A stretch of 6,866 bases of DNA from Cyanobium sp. (GTDB lineage: Bacteria > Cyanobacteriota > Cyanobacteriia > PCC-6307 > Cyanobiaceae): the NCBI GenBank assembly GCA_014191535.1, contig BJHC01000073.1, positions 1-6,866 of the forward strand, read 5' to 3'. Within the stretch, counting starts at the first letter, position 1, and the number at the start of each line of letters is the position of its first letter. The notes beneath the pieces are model-generated. The model saw only the letters and a list, made by a program, of their open reading frames with translations, did no database searches and had not been told where the DNA came from. The translations under genes were made by a program, and so were the position numbers. Below are positions 1 through 5,561 of this stretch, one piece after another.

Positions 1-24
1 GGATCCCGCTCGCCTGGAGACCCC

Positions 25-783
25 ATGGGCCGACCGCTGCTGCTGACCCTCTCCGCCCTGGCCAGCCTGGCCCTGCCCCTGGGGCTGGGGGCGACGGTGC
101 AGCCCGTTGGGGCCCAAGCAACAGCCTCAGGGGCAGCAGCGGCCGCACCGGCGGCGGCGGAGCCTGATCCCCGCAGCTTCATGGGGGTCTGGGCGCTCAC
201 CGACCACCAGAACAACCTGTTCAACGTGCGGCTCTACCCGGGCGGCAAGGCGGTGAGCACCGTTGGCACCAGCGGCGTGCCGCCCGCGGGGGCGCAACGG
301 CTCACCGATGCCCAACTGCGCCAACTGGGCCGCTGGGTGCCCTGGGGAACGGGCATTCGGGTCAACTACAACGACGGCTGGACCGACTGGCTCTACATGG
401 GCCCAGCGGGCCTGAGCCACGCCTCCTGGCAACCGGGGCAAAGCCGCGGCAGCCTGCCGGCCAACTACGGCACCGCCGTGAAGCTGGGGGGCGTTGCGGC
501 CCAGGTGGTGGGGGTCTACAGCTTTCCACCGGCGCAACAGGATCTGAAGCCCTACACCGCCACGCTGCTCTCGAACGGACAGGCCTTCAATGACATCGAC
601 AACCGCGCCGGTGGCGTCTGGAAGCTGATCAACAGCACCGTGGTGATCGACTGGATCAGCGGTTGGAGGAGCACCTTGAGCCTGGAGCCGGCCACGCCGC
701 TGCAGCTGCGCCACTGGGCGCCGGGCAGCGACCGCAACGGTCCACCCAGCGGCGGTGTGCGTCAGGCCAAGTTGATCCAGTAA
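25..783 (+). CDS. Predicted secreted protein of unknown function with an internal two-fold repeat (252 aa)
   Basis: I do not recognise a named family. The N-terminus looks like a Sec signal peptide: a short start with Arg3, a hydrophobic stretch at about residues 5-25, and an AQA site near residues 30-32. An Ala/Pro-rich linker to about residue 48 follows. The mature part holds two related units, about 53-139 and 162-235. Each opens with GVW or GVY and has a Gly-x-Trp (102-104; 197-199), a Gly-Trp pair (118-119; 213-214) and a closing Trp-x-Pro-Gly (135-138; 231-234). The first two pairs are exactly 95 residues apart without gaps. There is no lipobox cysteine, and no further membrane segment is visible. 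It is probably periplasmic or exported. GGAGA at 16-20 lies 4 nt before this ATG and supports it. The frame stays open to the window edge, so an earlier start cannot be excluded. It converges on the next gene after 19 nt. Confidence 0.85.
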   Translation: MGRPLLLTLSALASLALPLGLGATVQPVGAQATASGAAAAAPAAAEPDPRSFMGVWALTDHQNNLFNVRLYPGGKAVSTVGTSGVPPAGAQRLTDAQLRQLGRWVPWGTGIRVNYNDGWTDWLYMGPAGLSHASWQPGQSRGSLPANYGTAVKLGGVAAQVVGVYSFPPAQQDLKPYTATLLSNGQAFNDIDNRAGGVWKLINSTVVIDWISGWRSTLSLEPATPLQLRHWAPGSDRNGPPSGGVRQAKLIQ

Positions 784-789
784 GGCGCA

Positions 790-820
790 GGGCCGCGGGC
801 GATCAGGCGGCTGGCGGCCC
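790..820. terminator. Inverted repeat at a convergent gene junction, possible bidirectional terminator
   Basis: GGGCCGC (790-796) and GCGGCCC (814-820) are perfect 7-bp inverted arms with a 17-nt loop. The repeat covers the 19-nt gap between two converging stop codons and runs into the end of the - strand gene. No T tract follows on either strand, so it is not a classic intrinsic terminator. In DNA this rich in G+C such a repeat can also arise by chance. Its position is the main argument for a role. Confidence 0.25.
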
Positions 821-1021
821 CTGCTGATCCCGCATCAGCTGTTCGATCTTGCGGATCCGGGCGGCGGTGGTGGTCCACACCTCCTTCTGGAAACCGGGCT
901 CGCACTGCTCCACCAGCTGCTCGATCGGCTCACCCCGCTCGAAGGCATCCCAAAGCTGGCGCTCCAGCTTGGCCCGGTCGATGAAGTTCCAGCGCTGCAG
1001 CCAGGCGGGCAAGGGCGCCAT
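803..1021 (-). CDS. Small protein of unknown function (72 aa), divergent from dxr
   Basis: I do not recognise the family. The ATG at 1021 gives a soluble, charged protein that looks largely helical. It has Trp at positions 7, 11, 24 and 49, an N-terminal [14 protein letters not shown] segment (11-24), and a basic/acidic helix near the C-terminus (about 53-66). There is one Cys (40), no membrane segment and no signal peptide. The same frame stays open far upstream through dxr antisense. That extension is rejected because it is Gly/Gln/His-rich, as expected for the shadow of a GC-rich gene, while the composition becomes protein-like just after the ATG. The ribosome site is weak: only GGAT about 4 nt upstream. 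The gene ends 19 nt from the converging secreted-protein gene and starts 87 nt from dxr, so it may share a divergent promoter region with dxr. Confidence 0.6.
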   Translation of the reverse strand: MAPLPAWLQRWNFIDRAKLERQLWDAFERGEPIEQLVEQCEPGFQKEVWTTTAARIRKIEQLMRDQQGPPAA

Positions 1022-1042
1022 GGGGATCCGTGCATTCCAGTG

Positions 1043-1100
1043 CGGCCAGTTAAGCGGGCCCGCCACCCAGCGGTGGGAGACTGGCCGGCGCCGTTCGCCG
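1043..1100. repeat. Nested inverted repeats in the spacer upstream of dxr
   Basis: The 87-nt spacer between the divergent small gene and dxr holds several overlapping perfect inverted repeats. An outer pair, CGGCCAGT (1043-1050) and ACTGGCCG (1080-1087), has 8-bp arms. Inside it are a 10-nt palindrome, GCGGGCCCGC (1054-1063), and a 5-bp stem with a 4-nt loop, CCACC (1063-1067) with GGTGG (1072-1076). After it comes CGGCG (1086-1090) with CGCCG (1096-1100). These could fold the dxr leader RNA or form protein-binding sites. I see no convincing -35/-10 pair in the spacer. High G+C favours chance repeats, so a function is uncertain. Confidence 0.35.
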
Positions 1101-1108
1101 AACCCTCC

Positions 1109-2359
1109 GTGAAAGCCCTCTCCGTGCTCGGCTCCACCGGTTCGATCGGCACCCAAACCCTGGAGATCGTGGAGGACTTCCCGGAACGTTTCCGGGTGGT
1201 GGCCCTCACCGCCGGCAACAACCTGGATCTGTTGATCAGCCAGATCCAGCGGCACGCACCGGAGGTGGTGGCCCTGGCGGATGCCGAGCGGGTGGCGGAG
1301 CTCAAGGCCCGCCTGCAGGCGCTGGAGCCCGGGGCTCAGCCGGCGCGCATGCCGGAGCTGCTGGGGGGATCGGAGGGGCTGTGCGCCGCCGCCGCCTGGC
1401 CCAGCGCCGATCTGGTGGTCACCGGCATCGTGGGCTGCGCCGGCCTGCTGCCCACCCTGGCCGCCATCCGCGCCGGCAAGGACCTGGCCCTGGCCAACAA
1501 GGAAACCCTGATTGCCGCCGGTCCGGTGGTGCTGCCGGAGTTGGCCAAAACGGGCTCCCGGCTGCTGCCCGCGGATTCCGAGCACTCCGCCATCTTCCAG
1601 TGTCTGCAGGGCACCCCCTGGGCCGACACCGCCCGCCTCTCCACCGGCGTGCCCACCCCCGGGCTGCGGCGCATCCAACTCACCGCCAGCGGCGGAGCCT
1701 TCCGCGACTGGGCCGCAGCGGATCTGCACAAGGCCACCGTGGCCGATGCCACCAGCCACCCCAACTGGAGCATGGGCCGCAAGATCACGGTGGATTCGGC
1801 CTCATTGATGAACAAGGGGCTGGAGGTGATCGAAGCCCACTACCTGTTCGGGCTCGATTACGACCACATCGAGATCGTGATCCACCCGCAATCGATCATC
1901 CACTCGATGGTGGAGCTGGCGGATTCCTCCGTGCTGGCGCAGCTGGGGTGGCCCGACATGAAGCTGCCGATCCTCTACTGCCTCAGCTGGCCGGAGCGGC
2001 TGGAGACCCCCTGGCGCCGCCTCGACCTCACCGAGGTGGGCAGCCTGACCTTCCGCCAGCCCGACCCGGCCAAGTACCCCTGCATGCAGCTGGCCTACGC
2101 GGCCGGCCGGGCCGGCGGCACCATGCCGGCGGTGATGAACGCCGCCAACGAGCAGGCGGTGGCCCTGTTCCTGGAGGAGCAGATCCACTTCCTCGACATT
2201 CCGCGGCTGATCGAAACGGTGTGCGATCGCCACCGCAGCGACCTGATGGCCAACCCCAGCCTCGACGACGTGTTGGCGGTGGATGGCTGGTCGCGCCAGG
2301 CGGTGCGGGAGGCGGCCAGCCAGCGGCAGGCCAAGGCACCGGCGGCACTGCCGGCATGA
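1109..2359 (+). CDS. dxr: 1-deoxy-D-xylulose 5-phosphate reductoisomerase
   Basis: This cytosolic enzyme rearranges and reduces 1-deoxy-D-xylulose 5-phosphate to 2-C-methyl-D-erythritol 4-phosphate with NADPH and a divalent metal. It is the committed step of the MEP pathway, which supplies carotenoids, the phytyl tail of chlorophyll and quinones. With the GTG start the protein has 416 aa, near the usual 390-410. The NADPH loop GSTGSIG is at residues 8-14 and LANKE at 128-132. The metal ligands correspond to Asp156, Glu158 and Glu239 (NKGLE), the substrate-binding serines to Ser194 and Ser230, and the flexible loop HPNWSM to 217-222. GTG at 1109 was chosen because Dxr proteins begin just before the LGSTGSIG motif. 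A GTG at 1040 would add 23 residues with no likeness to the family. No strong ribosome site precedes 1109; the nearest purine-rich run is at 1075-1080. The stop overlaps the next start by 4 nt (ATGA), pointing to translational coupling. The Ala-rich C-terminal tail (about 402-416) looks variable. Confidence 0.96.
   Translation: MKALSVLGSTGSIGTQTLEIVEDFPERFRVVALTAGNNLDLLISQIQRHAPEVVALADAERVAELKARLQALEPGAQPARMPELLGGSEGLCAAAAWPSADLVVTGIVGCAGLLPTLAAIRAGKDLALANKETLIAAGPVVLPELAKTGSRLLPADSEHSAIFQCLQGTPWADTARLSTGVPTPGLRRIQLTASGGAFRDWAAADLHKATVADATSHPNWSMGRKITVDSASLMNKGLEVIEAHYLFGLDYDHIEIVIHPQSIIHSMVELADSSVLAQLGWPDMKLPILYCLSWPERLETPWRRLDLTEVGSLTFRQPDPAKYPCMQLAYAAGRAGGTMPAVMNAANEQAVALFLEEQIHFLDIPRLIETVCDRHRSDLMANPSLDDVLAVDGWSRQAVREAASQRQAKAPAALPA
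2223..2230. repeat. HIP1 octamer GCGATCGC
   Basis: A single copy of the highly iterated palindrome GCGATCGC lies inside dxr. HIP1 is abundant in many, though not all, cyanobacterial genomes. One copy only mildly supports a cyanobacterial origin and has no specific role here. Confidence 0.6.
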
Positions 2360-2703
2360 TCAGCCACCACCTGCTGCTCTGTGCCACCCCCAGCAAAGCC
2401 CTGTGCTGCCCAGATCCGGCCGTGGGGCAGGCCAGCTGGGAGCGGCTCAAGCAACTGGTGCGGGAGTGGGGCCTGGAGGATCCGGGCCGTGCAGAGGGCA
2501 TCGTGTTGCGCACCAAGGCCGATTGCCTGCGCATCTGTGCCGAGGGGCCGGTGCTGCTGATCTGGCCGGAGGGCACCGTCTATGGGGGCGTGACGGCGGA
2601 GCGCATCGACCGGATCCTGCGGGAGCACGTGATCGGCGGCGAGCCGATCGACGACTGGATCATCCGGCGGCTGCCAATGGCCCCTGCTCCAGCAGCCGGC
2701 TGA
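2356..2703 (+). CDS. Thioredoxin-like [2Fe-2S] ferredoxin domain protein (115 aa)
   Basis: This is a small protein of the thioredoxin-like [2Fe-2S] ferredoxin family, expected to carry one redox cluster in the cytosol; its partner is not known from sequence. Cysteines occur at 9, 17, 18, 58 and 62. The likely ligands are Cys9, Cys17 or 18, Cys58 and Cys62, with the family C-x3-C pair in DCLRIC (57-62). Other family marks are [17 protein letters not shown] (64-80), and IGGEPID (93-99) after a helix. The two adjacent cysteines 17-18 leave the second ligand ambiguous, and their spacing from Cys9 is shorter than in the Aquifex protein as I recall it. The ATG at 2356 overlaps the dxr stop by 4 nt, so the two genes are almost certainly cotranscribed and translationally coupled. 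The frame is open farther upstream, but that part is a dxr shadow. The last 44 nt overlap the 3' end of the converging hydrolase gene. A role as electron donor in isoprenoid synthesis is inference only. Confidence 0.9.
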   Translation: MISHHLLLCATPSKALCCPDPAVGQASWERLKQLVREWGLEDPGRAEGIVLRTKADCLRICAEGPVLLIWPEGTVYGGVTAERIDRILREHVIGGEPIDDWIIRRLPMAPAPAAG

Positions 2704-3763
2704 GCCAACGGGCCGTGAGCCGATCCCCCCAGCAGCCCTGGCCGGCCGCCGCATCGCAACGGGCATGGAAGCCGTTGTGCCCCCCCTGGGGGGTGATCAA
2801 CACATCGATGCCCTTGAGATCCGCCTCCGCGATGCGGCGCACGGGGGCGACAGGCACCCAGGGATCATCCGCCGCATGCACCAGCAGGGTCGGCGGCAGG
2901 CGGGCAGCGGCGCCCTCCAGCAGCGGCCGCAGCGGGCTGGCCTTGGCGTAGTAGTCGTCCACGGAGCCATAGCCCCAGCGCGGAGCGGTGATGGCCGCAT
3001 CAAAGGCCCGCAGGCTGCGCAGGGGCCCCTGCGGTGCGCGGCCCTCCAGCAGCTCCCGCTCCTCCGGGGTCACCCCGAAGGGATCCGCCAGGGTCTGGGC
3101 CAACAACCGGCGCAGCAGCCAGCGTTGGTAGAGGCGATTGCGGGGCCGCTCGATCTGGCGGGAGCAGGCGTCGAGGTCGAGGGGGGAACTGATGCACACC
3201 AACCCATCCAGCACGGGCGCTCCATCACCCGCCAGCAGGGCATTGAGCAGCAGGGTCCCCCCCAGGGAGAGGCCCACCCCCAGCAGCGGCCGGCCACCAG
3301 GAGCCACCTGATCCGCCAGTTGCCGGGCCCGCGCCAGCACGGGCAGCAGATCTCGGTTGCAGCGGGCGGCATAGGTGCCGCGAGCCAAGGGCCTGCCGGG
3401 TCCGGCACCGCGCAGGTTGAGGCGGAGCACGGCAAAACCGGCGTGTTGCAGGGTTTGCCCCATGCGCCGCAGCCCCTCCCGCTCACTGCCGCCCCCCAGG
3501 CCGTGCAACAGCAGCACCAGGGCCAGCGGTGTACGGCCCACGGGCAGCGGCGGGTCATACACCGCCAGCAGCTGATCACCACCCCCCACGGCAACCGTGA
3601 TCGGTTCGCCCTGATCGGGGCCTAGCCGCACCGTGCGCAGGGTGTCGCGCAGGGTCTGCAGGTCGCCATTGAACCAGTGCCTGCGCGGCCGGAACGGCTG
3701 CAAACCCAGCTCTAGAGCCAGCGTCTGATCAACCGCTCGGGCCCAAACTCGCGATGGCGGCAC
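2660..3763 (-). CDS. YheT-type alpha/beta hydrolase (367 aa)
   Basis: This is a predicted serine hydrolase of the YheT/UPF0017 group (COG0429) with an unknown substrate, often annotated as an esterase. The alpha/beta fold marks are in order: oxyanion-loop motif HGLGG (87-91), nucleophile elbow GLSLGG with Ser166 (164-169), an Asp at 299 or 300 in HAADDPWVP, and catalytic His329 in GGHNGFH. The segment FDAAITAPRWGYGSVDDYYAKAS (254-276), including the Tyr pair 271-272, is also typical of this group. The length fits the family (about 320-370). There is no signal peptide or membrane segment. The start is GTG at 3763, preceded by GGGGGAG (3774-3768) with 4 nt spacing. No ATG start is available nearby, so the exact start is likely but not proven. 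It lies 50 nt downstream of pntB in the same direction and may be cotranscribed with it. The spacer repeat could mask its ribosome site. The 3' end overlaps the ferredoxin gene by 44 nt. Confidence 0.9.
   Translation of the reverse strand: MPPSRVWARAVDQTLALELGLQPFRPRRHWFNGDLQTLRDTLRTVRLGPDQGEPITVAVGGGDQLLAVYDPPLPVGRTPLALVLLLHGLGGGSEREGLRRMGQTLQHAGFAVLRLNLRGAGPGRPLARGTYAARCNRDLLPVLARARQLADQVAPGGRPLLGVGLSLGGTLLLNALLAGDGAPVLDGLVCISSPLDLDACSRQIERPRNRLYQRWLLRRLLAQTLADPFGVTPEERELLEGRAPQGPLRSLRAFDAAITAPRWGYGSVDDYYAKASPLRPLLEGAAARLPPTLLVHAADDPWVPVAPVRRIAEADLKGIDVLITPQGGHNGFHARCDAAAGQGCWGDRLTARWLSRLLEQGPLAAAG
2668..2698. terminator. Inverted repeat inside overlapping convergent 3' ends
   Basis: CGGCTGC (2668-2674) and GCAGCCG (2692-2698) are perfect 7-bp arms with a 17-nt loop. 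They lie wholly within the 44-nt stretch shared by the ferredoxin and hydrolase genes. The near-palindrome explains why both proteins end in similar Ala-rich tails (APAAG and AAAG). No T run follows on either strand. It could form a stem in both transcripts and help end transcription, but this is inference. Confidence 0.25.
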
Positions 3764-3767
3764 GGGG

Positions 3768-3809
3768 CTCCCCCTGACCAGGGTTGTGATCCTCAGGGAT
3801 CAGGGGGAG
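3768..3809 (-). promoter_or_regulatory. Inverted repeat that can mask the hydrolase ribosome-binding site
   Basis: CTCCCCCTGA (3768-3777) and TCAGGGGGAG (3800-3809) are perfect 10-bp arms with a 22-nt loop. They fill most of the 50-nt gap between pntB and the hydrolase. In a - strand transcript coming from pntB, the 3' arm carries GGGGGAG, the hydrolase Shine-Dalgarno sequence 4 nt before GTG, and the 5' arm pairs with it exactly. A second perfect hairpin, TGATCC (3787-3792) and GGATCA (3797-3802) with a 4-nt loop, shares 3 nt with the 5' arm and would compete. No U tract follows, so a classic terminator is unlikely. The pairing is seen in the sequence; a regulatory effect is inferred. Confidence 0.5.
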
Positions 3810-3813
3810 GCGA

Positions 3814-5265
3814 TCAAGCGGCTACAGCAACTTTGCTGCCCACGCCCTGGCTGCGCAGCTCCGTGCACAGCTGCTGCAGCACCGCCTTGGCATCCCCGAA
3901 CACCATGGCGGTCTGGGGCAACTCAAACAAGGCATTGGCAATGCCCGCGTAGCCGGCACCGAGGCTGCGCTTCACCACAAACACCTGCCGGGCCTGGTCC
4001 ACCTCCAGCACGGGCATGCCATACAGCGGACTGCTGGGGTCGGTCTTGGCATCGGGGTTCACCACGTCATTGGCCCCCAGCACGATCACCACATCGGTGC
4101 GCGGGAACTCGGGGTTGATCGTGTCCATCTCCAGTAGTTGCTCATAGGGCACGTCCGCTTCCGCCAGCAGCACGTTCATGTGGCCGGGCATGCGACCCGC
4201 CACCGGATGGATGGCGTAGCTCACCTCGGAGCCATTGGCCTCCAGCAGCTTGGCCAGCTCCCGCAGGGCGTGTTGGGCCTGGGCCACCGCCAGGCCGTAG
4301 CCGGGCACGAACACCACCCGCTCCGCCGTCTCCAGGGCCATGGCGCACTCCTCGGGGCTGCAGCTCACGATGCGGCTATACCCGGCCTCATCGCCGCCCC
4401 CACCCACATGGCCGCCACTGGCGCCGGCACCCAGGGCACCACCGAACAACACGCTCACCAACGAACGGTTCATGGCCGTGCACATCACCTGGGTGAGGAT
4501 CAGGCCCGCCGCCCCCACCATGGCGCCGGCCACGATCAGCAACTGGCTGCCCACCACAAAACCGGCGGCGGCCGCGGCGACCCCGGAATAGGAATTGAGC
4601 AGCGAAATCACCACCGGCATGTCGGCACCGCCGATGGGCAGGGTGACGCCGATGCCCAAGAGGGTGGAGGCCGCCACCAGCAACCACAGCGGACCGGCCG
4701 CGGGGCCCGCCACCGGGGCAGCGGAGGCCATGAACACCCCACCCACCAGGGAGGCGAGGGCGAGGGTGATGTTCACGGCATGGCGCACGGAGCTCTGGGT
4801 CCAGCCCGGGGTGCCGATCCAGCCCTGGAGCTTGCCCATGGCCACGATCGAGCCGCTGAAGGTGATCGCCCCGACGAACACCGAGATCACGATCGAGATG
4901 CGCTCCACCAAACCGGAATCGCTGGGATCGAACAGGGCCACCGCCAGGGCCACCAGCAGGGAGGCCATGCCACCGCAGCCGTTGAACAGCGCCACGGTTT
5001 CGGGCATGGCGGTCATCGGCACGCGCTGGGCGGTGAGCAGCCCCAGCACCCCGCCGGCGGCGGTGCCCACGGCAATCCACAACCAGGCGGTGGCGCTGGG
5101 TTGCAGCTGAATCAACAGCCCACCCACCGCCAGGCCCATGGCCAATGCCGCCAGACCATTGGCGGAGCGGGCCGAACGCACCTTGGAGAGACCCTTCAGA
5201 CCCAGGGCCAACAGCAGCACCGCCAGCAGGTCGATGGCGTAGCCGAACACATCGAACGCACTCAT
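3814..5265 (-). CDS. pntB: Proton-translocating NAD(P) transhydrogenase, beta subunit
   Basis: PntB forms most of the proton channel and the NADP(H)-binding domain III of the membrane transhydrogenase, which moves hydride from NADH to NADP+ using the proton gradient. In cyanobacteria it is expected in the thylakoid or plasma membrane. The protein has 483 aa, close to the usual 460-485. About nine hydrophobic segments span residues 4-265, including GGADMPVVISLLNSYSG (212-228) with the conserved channel Asp215. A Gly-rich hinge (about 275-293) leads to domain III with the NADP motif GYGLAV (322-327), HPVAGRMPGHMN (353-364), LGANDVVNP (396-404) and KRS (432-434). At the site of E. coli PntB His91 there is Asn95. 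The ATG at 5265 fits family N-termini and has GGAG (5276-5273) 7 nt upstream. It overlaps the pntA-2 stop by 4 nt. The frame is open back to 5643, but that part is a shadow of pntA-2 and pntA-1. Confidence 0.97.
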   Translation of the reverse strand: MSAFDVFGYAIDLLAVLLLALGLKGLSKVRSARSANGLAALAMGLAVGGLLIQLQPSATAWLWIAVGTAAGGVLGLLTAQRVPMTAMPETVALFNGCGGMASLLVALAVALFDPSDSGLVERISIVISVFVGAITFSGSIVAMGKLQGWIGTPGWTQSSVRHAVNITLALASLVGGVFMASAAPVAGPAAGPLWLLVAASTLLGIGVTLPIGGADMPVVISLLNSYSGVAAAAAGFVVGSQLLIVAGAMVGAAGLILTQVMCTAMNRSLVSVLFGGALGAGASGGHVGGGGDEAGYSRIVSCSPEECAMALETAERVVFVPGYGLAVAQAQHALRELAKLLEANGSEVSYAIHPVAGRMPGHMNVLLAEADVPYEQLLEMDTINPEFPRTDVVIVLGANDVVNPDAKTDPSSPLYGMPVLEVDQARQVFVVKRSLGAGYAGIANALFELPQTAMVFGDAKAVLQQLCTELRSQGVGSKVAVAA

Positions 5266-5561
5266 GAGCCAGCTCCAGATTTTTTGCGGCTGAACATCGC
5301 CAACATCCGGTCGGTGACCAGGAAGCCACCGATCACGTTGAACAGGGCAAAGCCCAGGGACACGGCCCCGAGCAGCAACAGGGGTGGGCTGCCGTCGGCT
5401 TCGGCGATCAGGGTGATCGACGCCAGCACGGTGATGCCACTGATGGCGTTGGCTCCGCTCATCAGTGGGGTGTGCAGGGTGGGGGGCACCTTGCCGATCA
5501 ATTCGAGGCCCAGGAGGCTGCCCAGCAGCAACACCCACAGGGCCTGATCCAGGCTGTTCAT
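5262..5561 (-). CDS. pntA-2: Proton-translocating NAD(P) transhydrogenase, alpha subunit C-terminal membrane part
   Basis: This 99-aa protein is the membrane portion of the alpha subunit, made as its own polypeptide (the PntAB or PntA-2 type), as in other cyanobacteria and Rhodospirillum. Three hydrophobic segments are visible at about residues 6-24, 37-54 and 60-82. The signature LHTPLMSGANAISG (29-42) precedes and enters the second. It joins the PntB helices to form the proton channel. Ser41 stands where, as I recall, the Thermus protein has a channel histidine (His42). The ATG at 5561 overlaps the pntA-1 stop by 4 nt and has a strong ribosome site, GGGAGGT (5573-5567), with 5 nt spacing. 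The basic end RKKSGAGS is encoded across an A6 run (5285-5280, T6 on the given strand), the only A/T run this long that I see in the window. The stop overlaps pntB, which is in the -1 frame relative to this gene. Confidence 0.96.
   Translation of the reverse strand: MNSLDQALWVLLLGSLLGLELIGKVPPTLHTPLMSGANAISGITVLASITLIAEADGSPPLLLLGAVSLGFALFNVIGGFLVTDRMLAMFSRKKSGAGS

Noticed and set aside
127..714. - strand open frame opposite the secreted protein
   Set aside because: Arg/Ala/Gly/His-rich translation typical of a shadow; the + strand frame has a signal peptide and internal repeat.
1040..1108. Longer dxr starting at GTG 1040
   Set aside because: The added 23 residues resemble nothing in the family and cross the inverted repeats of the spacer.
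1022..1759. N-terminal extension of the 72-aa - strand gene to 318 aa
   Set aside because: The extra residues are antisense dxr with low-complexity Gly/Gln/His composition, and the protein-like part begins at the ATG at 1021.
1381..2355. Upstream extension of the ferredoxin frame
   Set aside because: It is an off-frame shadow of dxr; the ATG at 2356 gives a protein of family length that overlaps the dxr stop by 4 nt.
2095..2766. - strand open frames opposite the dxr end and ferredoxin gene
   Set aside because: Shadow composition and no motifs; the ferredoxin cysteine pattern on the + strand is clear.
2765..3625. + strand open frame (286 codons) opposite the hydrolase
   Set aside because: Gln/Gly/His-rich shadow; the opposite strand has the full set of hydrolase motifs.
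4138..5547. Long + strand open frame (469 codons) opposite pntB and pntA-2
   Set aside because: Gly/His/Gln-rich composition without recognisable motifs; it is the antisense shadow of well-supported pnt genes in GC-rich DNA.
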